A DNA stretch of 64,000 nt from Streptosporangium roseum DSM 43021 (GTDB lineage Bacteria; Actinomycetota; Actinomycetes; Streptosporangiales; Streptosporangiaceae): positions 1,736,001 through 1,800,000 of the forward strand of contig NC_013595.1 of assembly GCF_000024865.1 (NCBI RefSeq), given 5' to 3'. The position numbers were made by a program, and so were the translations under genes. Shown piece by piece: positions 1 through 10,044 of the stretch. A model generated the notes under the pieces. The model did no database searches and had not been told where the DNA came from. It saw only the letters and a list, made by a program, of their open reading frames with translations. Every line of letters starts with the position of its first letter. Within the stretch, counting starts at the first letter, position 1.

Positions 1-2208
1 ACGGTGCTCGCGGTGGCGGGCATCGTCACGGCGCTGATCACCTCGGCGACGCTGCTGGAGGACGGCACCAACCCGTGGCGAGGGCTGTTCGCCGAGTCCC
101 GGGGCGCGCACGTGTGGATCCACACCAAGGACGCCCCGGACGTCACCGCGCTGTCGCGGCTCCAGGGGGTGACCCAGGTGGCGGGGCCGTACCGGACGGC
201 GCCCGTGATGCTCGCGATGGACGGCAGGAAGTCACCCGTGGCACTGCGGGGGATGCAGGCGCAGCCGCCCTCCGTGGCCGCGCCGCTTATCCGTGAAGGG
301 CGCTGGCTGCGCTCCGGCGACGTCGACGGCGTCGTCGTCGAGCGGTCCTTCGCCGAGGCGCTCGACCTGCGGGTGGGCGGCCCCTTCACCGTCACCGCGC
401 TCAGCGGCGCCTCCCACCCGCTGGTCGTGGTCGGCCTGGCGGAAACCGCCGACCAGGGCTTCTACCCCGAGTGGACCCCCGGCCTGGCCTGGAGCCTGAC
501 CACCACCCTCGCCAGGGTCGAGCCCGCGCTGGGCCGCAGCGAGTCGGTCACCGGCCTCCGGCTGGCCGACGGCGAGGACACGCTGCCGGTCGTGCACGGC
601 GCGGTCACCCTGCTGGCCGAGAAGATCCAGCGCATGTCCACCTGGCGCGAGGTCCGCGCCTCCATGGAGCTGGACAACCGGCTGCTCGGCCTGATGCTGG
701 CGCTGTTCGGCGTCACCGGGCTGGTCGCCGCGGCGCTGGCCATCGTCAACGTGGTGGGAGGACGCGTGCTCACCCAGACGCGCGACATCGCCACCCTGAA
801 ATCCCTGGGCTACACCCGGAGCCAGATCTTCGGCCTGCTCATGGCGGAGCACGGCGCGCTCGGCCTGCTCGGCATCGCCGCCGGGCTGGTCTGCGGCCAG
901 ATCGCCGCCTCGTTCGCGCTGGACGGCATGCCGATCCTGCCGCTGTCGTCGCTCCCGCTGCTGGCGATCGTCGGCGGCACCGCCGCGGTGGTCCTCATCG
1001 CGGTGGCCCTGCCGGCCTGGCGAGGCTGCCGCACCCCGCCGATCCCCGCGGCGCCCGCCGCGCCGCCGAAGGGCCACCTGTCGCGGGTCGCCAGGCTCGC
1101 CCTTCTCGTACGGCTGCCGCCGGCCCTCGTGCTGGGCACCCGTGACGCCTTCACCAGACGTGTCCCCGCTTTCCTGAGCATCTTCGGCCTCGCCGTCCCG
1201 ATGATGATGATCACGATCGGCCTGGGCGTCTGGGCCACCCTGGACGACTTCCTGCGCCACCCCGAACAGGTCGGCCAGGCGGCGGCGCTGACCGTCCGCC
1301 CGGACAAGCTCACCCCCGAGGACGCCGCGCGGATCGTCAAGGCCGACCCGGAGGTGCAGGCCGCCTACCCGGGCAGCGAGGTGGCCGCGCTGGAGCCGGA
1401 GCAGACCAGGAGCGTGCTGGCCCGTGCCGTGGGCACCGCCGCCCAGCCGTACCCCTTCTCGGTGGTGGAGGGGCGGATGTTCAGCGGCCGGGGCGAGGCC
1501 GTCGCCGGCCAGGGACTGCTCGACCTGCTGGGGGTGAAGATCGGCGACCGGGTCCGGATGACGGTCGGCGGCACGCCGCTGATCGTGCACATCGTGGGCC
1601 GGGTGGTGGAGCCCGACCAGGACGGCGAGGTGCTCTCGCTCGGGCTGGACAGCCTGGCCGCCAAGGACGCGGTGCCGCCGCAGTTCTACAGCCTGGTGCT
1701 CAGGCCGGGGGCCGACCCGGCCGCGGTCCGGGCCCGGCTGCTGGCCGCCTCGGACGAGGGGCTGGAGGTGCAGCGGGTGGTCAACCCGGCCGAACGGCTG
1801 GAGGTCATCCGCGTGCTGATCGTGGCGCTGGTCGTCGTGCTCGCCCTGATCGGCCTGGCCAACCTGCTGACCGCCAGCGCCCTGGGGCTGCGCGACCACG
1901 CGCTGGACCTGGCGGTGCTCAAGGCCATGGGACTCACCCCGGGGCAGGTGGCCGCCACCCTGGTCACCGGCACCGGGCTGCTCGTCGTGCTGGGCGTGGT
2001 CGCGGGCACCGCGGCCGGGGCGTCGCTGGTCGGCGGCCTGATCGACCTGCAGGGGCACACCAGCGGCGTCGGCGCGGGCATCGGCCGCACCCCCTCGGCC
2101 CTGACGCTGCTGTCGGCGGTGCTGATCGCGGTGGGGGCGGCCCTGCTGGTGACGTTGATACCGGCCCGCAGGGCCGTGCGGGCCAAGATCCCGGTGGCCG
2201 TCAGGTAG
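1..2208 (+). CDS. ABC transporter permease, FtsX/MacB type (5' end cut)
   Basis: The frame is open from base 1, so the N-terminus lies outside the window; 735 residues are visible. It has two FtsX-like permease halves. The first has membrane segments near residues 225-250, 278-300 and 315-340, and a KSLGYT motif at about 265. A second unit begins with a segment near 395-415 and ends with three segments at about 600-725, with KAMGLT near 640. Large extracytoplasmic loops separate them. This layout is typical of MacB/LolCDE-like permeases that move lipids or peptides or act mechanically on envelope proteins; substrate unknown. The partner ATPase would be expected just upstream, outside the window. 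The gene ends at a very strong hairpin facing treS. Confidence 0.85.
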   Translation, partial: TVLAVAGIVTALITSATLLEDGTNPWRGLFAESRGAHVWIHTKDAPDVTALSRLQGVTQVAGPYRTAPVMLAMDGRKSPVALRGMQAQPPSVAAPLIREGRWLRSGDVDGVVVERSFAEALDLRVGGPFTVTALSGASHPLVVVGLAETADQGFYPEWTPGLAWSLTTTLARVEPALGRSESVTGLRLADGEDTLPVVHGAVTLLAEKIQRMSTWREVRASMELDNRLLGLMLALFGVTGLVAAALAIVNVVGGRVLTQTRDIATLKSLGYTRSQIFGLLMAEHGALGLLGIAAGLVCGQIAASFALDGMPILPLSSLPLLAIVGGTAAVVLIAVALPAWRGCRTPPIPAAPAAPPKGHLSRVARLALLVRLPPALVLGTRDAFTRRVPAFLSIFGLAVPMMMITIGLGVWATLDDFLRHPEQVGQAAALTVRPDKLTPEDAARIVKADPEVQAAYPGSEVAALEPEQTRSVLARAVGTAAQPYPFSVVEGRMFSGRGEAVAGQGLLDLLGVKIGDRVRMTVGGTPLIVHIVGRVVEPDQDGEVLSLGLDSLAAKDAVPPQFYSLVLRPGADPAAVRARLLAASDEGLEVQRVVNPAERLEVIRVLIVALVVVLALIGLANLLTASALGLRDHALDLAVLKAMGLTPGQVAATLVTGTGLLVVLGVVAGTAAGASLVGGLIDLQGHTSGVGAGIGRTPSALTLLSAVLIAVGAALLVTLIPARRAVRAKIPVAVR

Positions 2209-2232
2209 GGGCCGAGACGGCCCCGGAACGAC

Positions 2233-2275
2233 GACGGACGGTGCGGTACGGCTGGGCCGTACCGCACCGTCCGTC
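2233..2275. terminator. bidirectional hairpin terminator between ABC permease and treS
   Basis: Perfect 20-bp stem (2233-2252 with 2256-2275) around a 3-nt loop. It lies between two convergent genes that end at 2208 and 2303, so it can stop transcription from both sides. There is no long T run, as usual in high-GC actinobacteria. Confidence 0.85.
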
Positions 2276-2302
2276 AAGGGGCCGGGCGGCTGAGAGAGTG
2301 TC

Positions 2303-4006
<1,704 letters not shown>

Positions 4007-4108
4007 GGTGAGAAAGGGCAGGACGAAGTCACCGGATAGTCCGGCTGATGATGTTGGTGACCGCGCTGGCGGGAGCCGTCATCCCCACGTGCTCCATGCC
4101 CTCGGACA

Positions 4109-4129
4109 GACCGAATTTGTGATTCGGTC
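4109..4129. promoter_or_regulatory. perfect dyad upstream of treS, possible operator
   Basis: GACCGAAT-TTGTG-ATTCGGTC: 8-bp arms around 5 nt, unusually AT-rich for the region. It lies about 100 bp before the treS start. Size and symmetry suit a dimeric repressor; which one is unknown. Confidence 0.4.
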
Positions 4130-4606
4130 CCATCCGTTGTGGCGCTTTCTGGGCCGAACACTACCAGCCGTTCGAGCGCGTCGGAGCCCCTAAACATCTC
4201 CTCACGTCCCCGCACCACGGAATCTTCGCGAGCATCGCGCAGCCCACCCGTAATCGGGCTGTCGCATACTGTTCATTTCCGTGAAACGCGTCACACGCGG
4301 CGGTGATGACCTGGGCGTATGTACGGCGCGTGGGTTGCGGGCGAGGCACCCGGATCCGGCCCCCACAGGCGCCCGGATCTCTGCCCGGCCGTCCGCGGTG
4401 TGGGGTCGCCTGGGTTGTCCCCCGAGGTCACGAGCCCACATTTCGACCATACCTGGTCATATGGCATGGGCTCGCCGCCCCCCGCCGGGCCGTCCCAGTA
4501 CGGGTCCGGCTGAAGTCCTGAAGGAGAACAGTGTCGAGCTTCGCTTCACGGCCGACCGGACGTGGAACGGGGGCGTCGACTCGCCGCCCACACGTTTTCC
4601 CGGCTG

Positions 4607-4646
4607 CCGACCGGGCCGTCGCCGCGAAGGGCGGCTGCCCGGTCGG
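4607..4646 (-). terminator. hairpin downstream of the toxin gene
   Basis: CCGACCGGGC (4607-4616) pairs with GCCCGGTCGG (4637-4646), a perfect 10-bp stem with a 20-nt loop, 36 bp past the toxin stop codon. Likely transcription end of the toxin-antitoxin operon. Confidence 0.45.
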
Positions 4647-4682
4647 CGGAGGGCGCCGTGTATTGAATCCCCGGCCCCGTCG

Positions 4683-5120
4683 TCACTCGCCCAAGTCGGC
4701 GATCTCGACGATGGTGAGTCCTCCGGACAGGTCCTGGACGATGCCCTTCCATCGCGCGTAGTCGGTTGTCAGGATGGGGCAGCGGTGGAGCAGCGCCTCT
4801 GTCACGGCATGGGCATCCCAAGGAGTGGTGCAGGACTCCACCTCGATAAGCACCTGCCCGACCTCGACACCGTCCTTGAAGTCGCTCACGGCTGTCAGAT
4901 TGGCCGAATCCAGACGGCACAGACCGCTGACGACGGCCAGTTGATCCTGGTCCCCGCCCAACTCGACCGTCGCGCCGGTGACGGCCATGGCGGGAATGAT
5001 CAGTGGTTTCCGGTCCGCGTCGAACTGCTGGATCAAGTTGATGATCCCGACGTCGCCGCGCGCGCACTCGGTGAGCACGGACACGTCCAGGACGAGCGCC
5101 TGCTTGACGTCACCCTCCAT
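4683..5120 (-). CDS. PIN-domain toxin, VapC-like
   Basis: A 145-residue PIN-domain protein, presumably an RNA-cleaving toxin neutralised by the preceding gene. The acidic residues expected of the fold are visible: D in LVLDVSVLTE near the N-terminus with E a few residues on, D in PWDAHAV, and D in the C-terminal TTDYARW. Length is normal for VapC. Its start overlaps the antitoxin end by 11 bp, the usual translational coupling. PIN toxins typically cut tRNA or rRNA; the target here cannot be read from sequence. Confidence 0.8.
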   Translation of the reverse strand: MEGDVKQALVLDVSVLTECARGDVGIINLIQQFDADRKPLIIPAMAVTGATVELGGDQDQLAVVSGLCRLDSANLTAVSDFKDGVEVGQVLIEVESCTTPWDAHAVTEALLHRCPILTTDYARWKGIVQDLSGGLTIVEIADLGE

Positions 5121-5361
5121 TGAGGATTTCGATCAGTCGCTGGGCGCGGCGTCTTGCCTTCTCTACCTCTTCGGGGTTCTGCTGTGCCTTCTCCACGGCG
5201 GCCTTCCACGCGGCGTCGGCGCGGCGATCGATGGCGATCTGCCGTTCCAGGGCCGCGTTCAGATAAGCCGAAACCGATCTGGCGCGCCCCAGGTTGACCT
5301 GCTCCTGCACGTAAGCGAGGAGGTCTGCTTCCAGCGTCGCAGTGACAGGCTTAGTGCTCAT
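5110..5361 (-). CDS. antitoxin, ribbon-helix-helix type
   Basis: An 83-residue protein, MSTKPVTATLEADLL onwards. A short beta strand (VTATLEADLL) is followed by two helices (YVQEQVNLG, SVSAYLNAALE), which fits a ribbon-helix-helix DNA-binding domain. The charged C-terminal tail (about 50-83) would bind the toxin. I chose ATG 5361 because a -10 box TATGAT stands 6 nt before it, as for a leaderless transcript. Upstream in-frame starts at 5379 and 5406 are possible but have no ribosome binding site. Directly upstream of and overlapping the PIN toxin gene. Confidence 0.72.
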   Translation of the reverse strand: MSTKPVTATLEADLLAYVQEQVNLGRARSVSAYLNAALERQIAIDRRADAAWKAAVEKAQQNPEEVEKARRRAQRLIEILNGG

Positions 5362-5375
5362 ATAAGCATCATATG
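5359..5375 (-). promoter_or_regulatory. antitoxin promoter and possible autoregulatory operator
   Basis: On the minus strand TATGAT (5373-5368) lies 6 nt before ATG 5361. The same stretch forms an imperfect palindrome, CATAT at 5359-5363 against ATATG at 5371-5375, covering the start codon. A ribbon-helix-helix antitoxin bound here would repress its own operon. A good -35 box is not obvious. Confidence 0.4.
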
Positions 5376-5503
5376 TCATGGTCACGTTGCGCAACAGTAC
5401 CGTCACGCGCGCGTGCTGTCCTGGAAAAGCGGGAAGCGGCCGTCGGCCACATGTCCCGGCACCCTCCCGATCGTCGGGGTGGATCCCGGGGGGCGTCGGC
5501 AGG

Positions 5504-7162
5504 TCAGGTCCAGGGCGGGGTGAGGGTGGGCAGGCGGTCCTCGTAGTCGCCCAGCCATGCCCCGAACAGGACCAGGCTCCGCACCCAGAACCGGTCGTTC
5601 CAGCCGTTGAACCGCGCCAGGGCGTCCGGGCCCTCCGCGACCACGGCGTGGAGCGGCTCCGACAGCAGGGAGGGCACGGTGCCCGCGACCCGGGTCAGCA
5701 TCCGGTGGCCGTACTCCCGGGCCGGCGCGGCGGCCGAGCGCAGCGGGACCCGCTGGAGCGGCTGCTTGACCACGTTGGTGGAGGGCAGCGCGGCGACGCG
5801 CGGGTTGGCCGCGTACAGGACCTCCCGGTAGAAGCGCCCCTTGTCCTTGCGGGCCACGCCCACCGAGAGCGCGGCGTCGAAGAAGTCCGGGTGCGTGAAC
5901 GGCGCGGCGAACGACACCTCGGGGCCGACCAGGTTGACCGGCGAGCGGGCGATGCCCCGGGCCGTCCGGGTGTGCAGGACCGACAGCGGCAGCTCGGCCC
6001 GGTGCCCGTTGAGCATGGAGGTCGACTGGCCGAAGGCCGTCTCGACCGAGGAGGTGATCCAGGCCGCCGCCTCCTCGGACAGGAACGGCACCGACGGGGT
6101 GCCCAGCGCCAGGGAGCCGAGCAGCGCCGCCTTCCGCTCCGCCTGCGAGGAGGCCTCCAGGGCGGCCCCGCTGACCATGAAGTTCTTCAGCAGCGGCCCC
6201 CCGGCCAGCCCGTCCACCAGAGTCCGGCCGGCCCGGTGCACCTCACGGGCGAACGGGGTGTACCAGGCGTGGTGCGGGGTGAGGAACTCCAGCCGCCGGG
6301 CGGCGGCCAGCGCGTCGTCGGGGTAGGCCGAGGCGTCCTGGGTGATGACGCGGTGCCGTACGCCCAGCTCGCGGGTTATCGCGCGGGCGAAGGCGATGTC
6401 GGTGTCGGTGCCGTCGTCCGGGCTCGTCGTCCACGACTCGACGTCAGCGCCCCGCGTCACCGCGACCGAGCACAGCAGCCGCGAGTCGTAGCCGCCGCTG
6501 ACCGGCACGAGCAGCGGCCGCCCGTCGAACTCCTTGTAGACCTCGTGCAGGATCTCCAGGATCTCCCCGGCCGTCCGGCCCGCCTCGAACGGCTCCTCGC
6601 GCAGCCAGCGGGGCAGCCTCCGCTCGGTCGAGACCCGGCCCGACGCCCGGTCGAAGACCAGCGCGCTGGCTCCGGCCAGCCGCTTGACCTGGACATACGG
6701 GGTGTCGTCACGGAGCGGGAAGGTCAGCTGGATGATCGACGCCCAGGCGTCCCAGTTGATCTCGTACGGCGTGCGCGCCAGGGCCAGCAGCGGCTCCAGC
6801 AGAGAGGAGAAGTAGACCGCCCCGTCCCGCGTCAGGTAGTAGACGTCCACCAGGCCGAGGCCGCCGGCGTGCAGCGCGATCCGGTCGCCGTCGTCGATCA
6901 GGCCGGGGGTCTCGAACTCCTCCGCCACGCTGATCCACGGCGCCGGCCCGGCCGGCCTGCGCTCCCCCCAGGCGAACGCCCAGCTCCGGGTGTCGCGCTG
7001 GTAGGGCGGCAGCGGGGAGGAGCTGTAAAGCGCGGCCTCGGGCGTCCGCAGCGCGGGTTTCACCCGTGGCCCGGCCTCCCGGAGGGTCTCCAGGGCGGAC
7101 TCGTCGAGGTGGCCGATGCCGCCGCAGACGTACGGTCTCACATTGAACGTCGGCCACTGCAC
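5504..7162 (-). CDS. asparagine-synthase-like protein (ATP-PPi amidotransferase fold)
   Basis: 552 residues. The C-terminal half is the asparagine synthase nucleotide-binding domain: PP-loop PVSGGYDSR at about 220-228, followed by an ESWTTSPDDGTDTDIA segment. The N-terminal half resembles the glutaminase domain, but the protein begins MQWPTFNVRPYVCGG, so no cysteine follows the initiator Met and glutamine hydrolysis is unlikely. It may use ammonia, a partner, or make an amide bond in a sugar or peptide. GTG 7162 is chosen because GAGGAG stands 8 nt upstream; the frame stays open further upstream. Divergent from the coiled-coil glycosyltransferase-like gene at 7234, so probably part of the same surface-glycan locus. 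Confidence 0.8.
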   Translation of the reverse strand: MQWPTFNVRPYVCGGIGHLDESALETLREAGPRVKPALRTPEAALYSSSPLPPYQRDTRSWAFAWGERRPAGPAPWISVAEEFETPGLIDDGDRIALHAGGLGLVDVYYLTRDGAVYFSSLLEPLLALARTPYEINWDAWASIIQLTFPLRDDTPYVQVKRLAGASALVFDRASGRVSTERRLPRWLREEPFEAGRTAGEILEILHEVYKEFDGRPLLVPVSGGYDSRLLCSVAVTRGADVESWTTSPDDGTDTDIAFARAITRELGVRHRVITQDASAYPDDALAAARRLEFLTPHHAWYTPFAREVHRAGRTLVDGLAGGPLLKNFMVSGAALEASSQAERKAALLGSLALGTPSVPFLSEEAAAWITSSVETAFGQSTSMLNGHRAELPLSVLHTRTARGIARSPVNLVGPEVSFAAPFTHPDFFDAALSVGVARKDKGRFYREVLYAANPRVAALPSTNVVKQPLQRVPLRSAAAPAREYGHRMLTRVAGTVPSLLSEPLHAVVAEGPDALARFNGWNDRFWVRSLVLFGAWLGDYEDRLPTLTPPWT

Positions 7163-7233
7163 CGTGCTGACTCCTCTGTGTCGCGATTGCCCAAAGGGTA
7201 TCCTTTCGCCCGGCTCAGGAATCGGAGGACGAC

Positions 7234-9186
7234 GTGGCGGGCGAGCAACTCGAAAGCACACGGTTGGCGTTGCGGGAGGCGGTGGCCGAGGCGGCACGGG
7301 CCGCCGAACTGGCCCGGCTGCTCGACGCGGCGCAGGCGAAGATCACCGAAGCGGAGCGCGCCACCGCCGAACTGCGAGGAGTCCAGGAGCGCCTGAGCGA
7401 GGCCGAGAAGCGGCTCGAAGCCGCGCACACGGCGGAGGAGAGGCTCCGCAGGGACCTGGCCGAGCAGCGCTACCAGGCCGAGGTGGCGAAGTGGAAGCTG
7501 TCGTCGGTCCAGGTGGCCCGCTGGTCCCGGATCGGTGACGCGCTCAAGACGGGCAAGAGCAACCCGGTACGGCTGGCGCGCGGCCTGCGCGGAGCCGCCA
7601 GGCCCGCCAAGCGCCCCGCGGCGCCCAAGCGGCAGCCCGTCTCCCCGCAGGGCTCCGACAGGTCGGCGGCCGCCACCGCGTCCTTCCAGGCCACCACCTC
7701 CACCAGGACCGTCGGCGGCACGTCGGTCAAGCTCAAGCCCTTCCGCGTCCCGACCGGCCCGAACACCCGCCCGCACCTGACCGTGGCCGTCGTCGCGGAC
7801 CCGCACGCCGAGGCGCTGCTGCGCTACGAGTGGCGGCAGAGCGCCGGCTTCACCCCCAGGGACTTCGCCCGGGTCCTGGCCGCGGAGGTCCCGCACCTGC
7901 TGGTGGTCGAGTCGGTCACCGAGGGCCCGTGGGCCGAGGAGCTGCGCGAGCCGGGCGAGGGCCTGAACGCGCTGCTGTCCTGGTGCGCGGAGCGGGGCAT
8001 CCGCACGGTCTTCTGGCACACCGGGGGAGACGTCGGCCGCTCCGTGGCCGCCGCGCGGCTGTTCGAGCACATCGTCACCGCGCTGCCCAGGTCCGTGGCG
8101 GAGTGGGGCGCCACCCTGGCGTCGCGGGAGCCGGAGCCCGGCCGCCGGGCACCCTCGCTGGGACTGCTGCCCTTCGCCGTCCAGCCGCGCGTGCACAACC
8201 CGCTGCCGCTGGCCGGGGACCGGTTCGACCGGGTCCTCACGCTGGACGAGCTGCTCCCCGGGCACCTGTCGTATCCGGACGTGCTCACCTCCTACCGCTG
8301 GCCCCGGGCCGTCGACTGCCCGCCGGGCACCGAGGCCTGGAGGCTGGCCGAGCTGGCCGCCTGCGGCACGCCGATCGCGTCGTCGGGCCCGTCCGGTCCC
8401 GCGCCGGAATCCTCGGCCGCCGCGGCCGACGCCGACGCCCGCCGGGCCCATGTGGCGCTCCGCCGGGCCTACGGCTCGGGCACGATGAGCCAGAAGGTGG
8501 ACGACCTGCTCGACGCCGTCGGGCTGCCCAGCGCCCGCGCCACCCTGAACATCTCGGTGATCATGATCGACCGGGGCGACCTGGGCCACACCCTGGCCCA
8601 GGTCGCGCCGCAGAAGGGCGTCGTCCAGCTGGTGCTGCTGTCGGACGCCCCGGACGCCGCTGAGCGGGCCCGCGCCGCGATGCCCCCCAGGGTGGACGTC
8701 GTGGTCCGTCCCGCCGACCCCGGGCTCACCACCGGCGGGCAGCTCGATCGCGCCCTCGACCTGTGCCAGGGCGACCTGGTGGCGGTCATGGACGCCAGGG
8801 ACGCGTACGGCGAGCACTACCTGACCGACCTCGCCCGCGCCTTCCTGTTCACCACCGCCGACATCGTCGGGAAGGCTGCCTTCTACGCCCACCTGCGCGA
8901 CGTCGCCGCCACGGTGCTGCGCCAGCCGGCCGCCGAGTACTCCTACCTGCCCGAGGTCGCCGGCGCCACCCTGCTGGCCCGCCGTACCGTCCTGCGCGGC
9001 CTGGGGTTCGCCGACGTCTCCGAGGGCTGGGACGAGGTGCTGATGCGCCAGTGCCGCACGGACGGGGTCAAGGTCTTCTCGGCGGACCGCTTCGGCTACG
9101 TCTGCCTCCGTGACCACGACAGCCGGCTCCTCGGCTCGGCCCGGCTCGTCGACTACGGCCCGCCCGCGCCGCATGCGCTGATCTAG
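7234..9186 (+). CDS. coiled-coil protein with glycosyltransferase-like domains
   Basis: 650 residues. Residues 1-90 are a heptad-rich coiled coil (ERLSEAEKRLEAAHTAEERL region), 100-170 a basic, low-complexity linker. The middle (about 185-380) resembles a GT-B-like/CgeB-like fold with FAVQPRVHNPLP. The C-terminal part (about 440-640) aligns by eye with the type B GT2 enzymes of this locus, but where they have DDDDWYG it has VMDARDAYG, so the metal-binding acidic cluster is weakened. It could be an active enzyme of relaxed motif or a pseudo-enzyme scaffold. GTG start with GGAGGAC just upstream. Divergent from the asparagine-synthase-like gene. Confidence 0.6.
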   Translation: MAGEQLESTRLALREAVAEAARAAELARLLDAAQAKITEAERATAELRGVQERLSEAEKRLEAAHTAEERLRRDLAEQRYQAEVAKWKLSSVQVARWSRIGDALKTGKSNPVRLARGLRGAARPAKRPAAPKRQPVSPQGSDRSAAATASFQATTSTRTVGGTSVKLKPFRVPTGPNTRPHLTVAVVADPHAEALLRYEWRQSAGFTPRDFARVLAAEVPHLLVVESVTEGPWAEELREPGEGLNALLSWCAERGIRTVFWHTGGDVGRSVAAARLFEHIVTALPRSVAEWGATLASREPEPGRRAPSLGLLPFAVQPRVHNPLPLAGDRFDRVLTLDELLPGHLSYPDVLTSYRWPRAVDCPPGTEAWRLAELAACGTPIASSGPSGPAPESSAAAADADARRAHVALRRAYGSGTMSQKVDDLLDAVGLPSARATLNISVIMIDRGDLGHTLAQVAPQKGVVQLVLLSDAPDAAERARAAMPPRVDVVVRPADPGLTTGGQLDRALDLCQGDLVAVMDARDAYGEHYLTDLARAFLFTTADIVGKAAFYAHLRDVAATVLRQPAAEYSYLPEVAGATLLARRTVLRGLGFADVSEGWDEVLMRQCRTDGVKVFSADRFGYVCLRDHDSRLLGSARLVDYGPPAPHALI

Positions 9187-9189
9187 GCT
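9184..9189 (+). promoter_or_regulatory. -10 box TAGGCT, candidate leaderless promoter of the DALR gene
   Basis: TAGGCT, whose TAG is also the stop codon of the preceding gene, ends 7 nt before GTG 9197. No ribosome binding site is present in the gap. No clear -35 box. Confidence 0.35.
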
Positions 9190-9196
9190 GCCAGGC

Positions 9197-9853
9197 GTGA
9201 CGCCCGGTCAGCTCGGTGAGGTCCTCGGCCTGCCGCCGATCCCCTCGGGGACGTGGGCTGAGGAGGCCCTCTACGTCTCCCCGGCCGCGTTGCGCCGCAA
9301 GGAGGCGCCGGGGGAGATGGCGGCGCGGCTGCGCGCGCTGCCCGGGATCGCGGGCGTCCGGGTGCGGGGTGACGGGTTCCTGGAGATCGCGGTGGCCGTG
9401 CCGGGGGAGCTCGTCGCGGAGATCGGCCCCGTCCCGCCGGCCGCCGGGGGAGTGCCGCCGTGGGCCGACCTGCCGAGGACGTGGGACAACCCCGGATTCA
9501 TCGTGCGATTCGCCCATGTGCGGGCGGTCGCCGTACAGCGCTGGGCGGCGGATCTGGGCGTCGGCGGGGACTTCCGGCCGGAGCTGCTGGCCGGCCGGTG
9601 GGACCGGGCGGTGCTCAGGTCGCTGGCCGAGGTGCACGGCAGGCGGGTGAGCCGGGACCCCGGATGGGCGGCCTACACCGAGCAGCTCGCCCGGGCCTAC
9701 CACGACGCGTTCGAGCGGGCTCCCGCGCTGCCGGCGGGGGACGAGGAGCCGTCGGCCCTGCACGCCGCCCGGGTACGGCTGGCCCGTGCGGTGCGGGACG
9801 TGCTGGCCGAGGGGCTGGCGGCGCTGGGCGAGACGGCGCCCGACAGGCTGTGA
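9197..9853 (+). CDS. ArgS-like protein without catalytic core (N-terminal add-on plus DALR domain)
   Basis: 218 residues. Residues 1-80 resemble the N-terminal additional domain of arginyl-tRNA synthetase (LPGIAGVRVRGDGFLEIAV). Then comes WDNPGFIVRFAHVRAV, close to the ArgS DNPxYYVQYAHAR segment that opens the DALR anticodon-binding domain, which fills the rest. The Rossmann core with HIGH and KMSK-type motifs is absent. It stands directly before lysA, the position of argS in M. tuberculosis. It may bind tRNA-Arg or be a relic after argS moved; full-length argS is not in this window. The frame is intact and codon use normal, so it is not a decaying pseudogene. GTG start, probably leaderless. 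Confidence 0.8.
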   Translation: MTPGQLGEVLGLPPIPSGTWAEEALYVSPAALRRKEAPGEMAARLRALPGIAGVRVRGDGFLEIAVAVPGELVAEIGPVPPAAGGVPPWADLPRTWDNPGFIVRFAHVRAVAVQRWAADLGVGGDFRPELLAGRWDRAVLRSLAEVHGRRVSRDPGWAAYTEQLARAYHDAFERAPALPAGDEEPSALHAARVRLARAVRDVLAEGLAALGETAPDRL

Positions 9854-10031
9854 CGGACCCTCAGGAAAGCGGATGCCGGGAGGAAGGGCGGGCGGTTGTC
9901 CTGGCGCTCAGATCACCACAAAACGTAAAAATATACGGCTTAAGTTATTAATGACATGAAAAATTTGTGTATTTCCGGTCGATCGTGTCTCGCCAGGTGG
10001 GCACTCGTCCCACGGGGATCACCGGGTCCGA

Positions 10032-10037
10032 TAGCCT
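10032..10037 (+). promoter_or_regulatory. -10 box TAGCCT, candidate leaderless promoter of lysA
   Basis: TAGCCT ends 7 nt before GTG 10045 and no ribosome binding site is visible. About 60 bp further upstream (9916-9975) lies the most AT-rich stretch of the neighbourhood, which may act as an upstream promoter element. Confidence 0.35.
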
Positions 10038-10044
10038 CGATCGG

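Larger units (their letters stand above)
4007..4682. other. 676-bp intergenic region between treS and the toxin-antitoxin pair
   Basis: No convincing gene. The half near treS has relatively low GC for this genome and carries the dyad at 4109-4129, as expected for a promoter region. The half near 4683 has a hairpin (4607-4646). A GTG frame at 4531 follows a GAAGGAG box but runs antisense into the toxin gene and has no recognisable product, so I do not call it. Confidence 0.5.

Noticed and set aside
232..2277. Long open frame antisense to the ABC permease
   Set aside because: High GC at third codon positions opens antisense frames; the product is low-complexity Arg/Gly/Asp/His with no domain.
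4531..4761. Short frame after a GAAGGAG box upstream of the toxin gene
   Set aside because: Runs antisense into the toxin gene and over a hairpin; no similarity to any family.
9967..10044. Upstream extension of lysA by 26 codons
   Set aside because: The extension lacks similarity to LysA and overlaps the TAGCCT box; GTG 10045 gives the usual N-terminus.
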